A DNA stretch of 64,000 nucleotides, taken from NCBI RefSeq assembly GCF_902859765.1, contig NZ_CADIJV010000001.1, positions 307,891 to 371,890 on the forward strand, written 5' to 3'. Positions 63,832 to 64,000 of the stretch are shown here, one piece after another (position 1 is the first letter of the stretch; each line of letters starts with the position of its first letter). This stretch comes from Achromobacter pulmonis (GTDB lineage Bacteria > Pseudomonadota > Gammaproteobacteria > Burkholderiales > Burkholderiaceae_B). Below the pieces are notes generated by a model that was given only the letters and a program-made list of their open reading frames with translations, made no database searches and was not told the DNA's origin. The translations under genes were made by a program, and so were the position numbers.

Positions 63832-64000
63832 ATGGGGAGCGCTGCGCAGTCTGCGCTGATCGATGCCTGCGCGGCATGGGTATCGGCCCACGCGCTGCTG
63901 TTGTTCCTGCTGCTGCCGCTGGGCGCGGCGGCCGTGGCGGTGGCCATGGCGCGCGTCAGCGCGCGGGCCGCGCCGGCGGTGCGCGCGGCCGGCTGGGGCG
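63832..64000 (+). CDS. Membrane protein, partial (possibly PAP2-type phosphatase)
   Basis: A partial frame beginning MGSAAQSALIDACAAWVSAH, with a GC-rich site upstream, that runs off the right edge. Visible residues include a hydrophobic helix HALLLFLLLPLGAAAVAVAM. It follows the phosphoesterase by 9 bp and is presumably the third gene of the unit. A PAP2-family lipid phosphatase is suggested only by the neighbourhood and by the WVSAHALLLFLLLPL pattern. Confidence 0.55.
   Translation, partial: MGSAAQSALIDACAAWVSAHALLLFLLLPLGAAAVAVAMARVSARAAPAVRAAGWG

Noticed and set aside
1-64000. CRISPR array, rRNA operon, IS element or prophage
   Set aside because: No spaced direct repeats, rRNA sequence, transposase, integrase or phage structural genes were found.

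Overview
The window is 64 kb of GC-rich chromosome with dense, mostly operonic genes and strong third-position GC bias. The gene content (a Bug-type solute receptor, a MexXY/AxyXY-type pump with a divergent TetR, FecIR plus a siderophore receptor, tpiA-secG-tRNA-Leu) points to a betaproteobacterium of the Alcaligenaceae, most likely Achromobacter or Bordetella. This is inference from protein character; no database was searched.

Layout. 1-6 kb: a partial zinc-ribbon/RDD-like membrane protein, a LysR regulator, then CaiB-type CoA transferase, Bug receptor and HMG-CoA-lyase-family genes, which look like a small uptake, activation and cleavage pathway for an organic acid. 6-8.9 kb: a visibly AT-rich insertion carrying one OLD-family (ATPase + Toprim) nuclease gene interrupted by a frameshift at an 8-G tract, then a decayed methyltransferase and tRNA-Ser(UGA). 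9-14.4 kb: quinone oxidoreductase, tpiA, secG, tRNA-Leu(GAG), and a Tat-exported PhoX phosphatase behind four 7-mers that form tandem Pho boxes. 14.4-18.5 kb: small metabolic and hypothetical genes. 18.8-24.8 kb: one 1993-residue protein joining a transglutaminase-like fold, DUF4011, an SF1 helicase and a Vsr-like nuclease, the architecture of Hhe-type phage-defence proteins. 25-30 kb: META/DUF4377 lipoprotein and a FecI-FecR-siderophore receptor set. 30-35 kb: SulP transporter, SDR, cold-shock protein, small proteins, Lrp/AsnC regulator. 35.4-57.4 kb: three complete RND tripartite pumps, each with its own outer-membrane factor and a nearby regulator, with a BCCT transporter between the first and second. 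57.4-64 kb: LysR, periplasmic peptide-binding protein, gamma-glutamyltransferase, lipid kinase, metallophosphoesterase, and a partial membrane protein.

Most notable. (1) The TetR gene divergent from the MexXY-like pump has a TAA at codon 49 in an otherwise intact 212-codon frame, while a perfect 11-bp-arm operator candidate remains in the intergenic region. This predicts loss of repression and raised efflux. (2) The OLD nuclease is intact on both sides of a G tract that is one base short, compatible with phase variation, decay or sequencing error. A second gene (32726-33243) also needs one more base in a G tract, so read error must be excluded. (3) The Hhe-like helicase-nuclease has host-like composition. 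(4) The two-unit Pho box lies in front of phoX.
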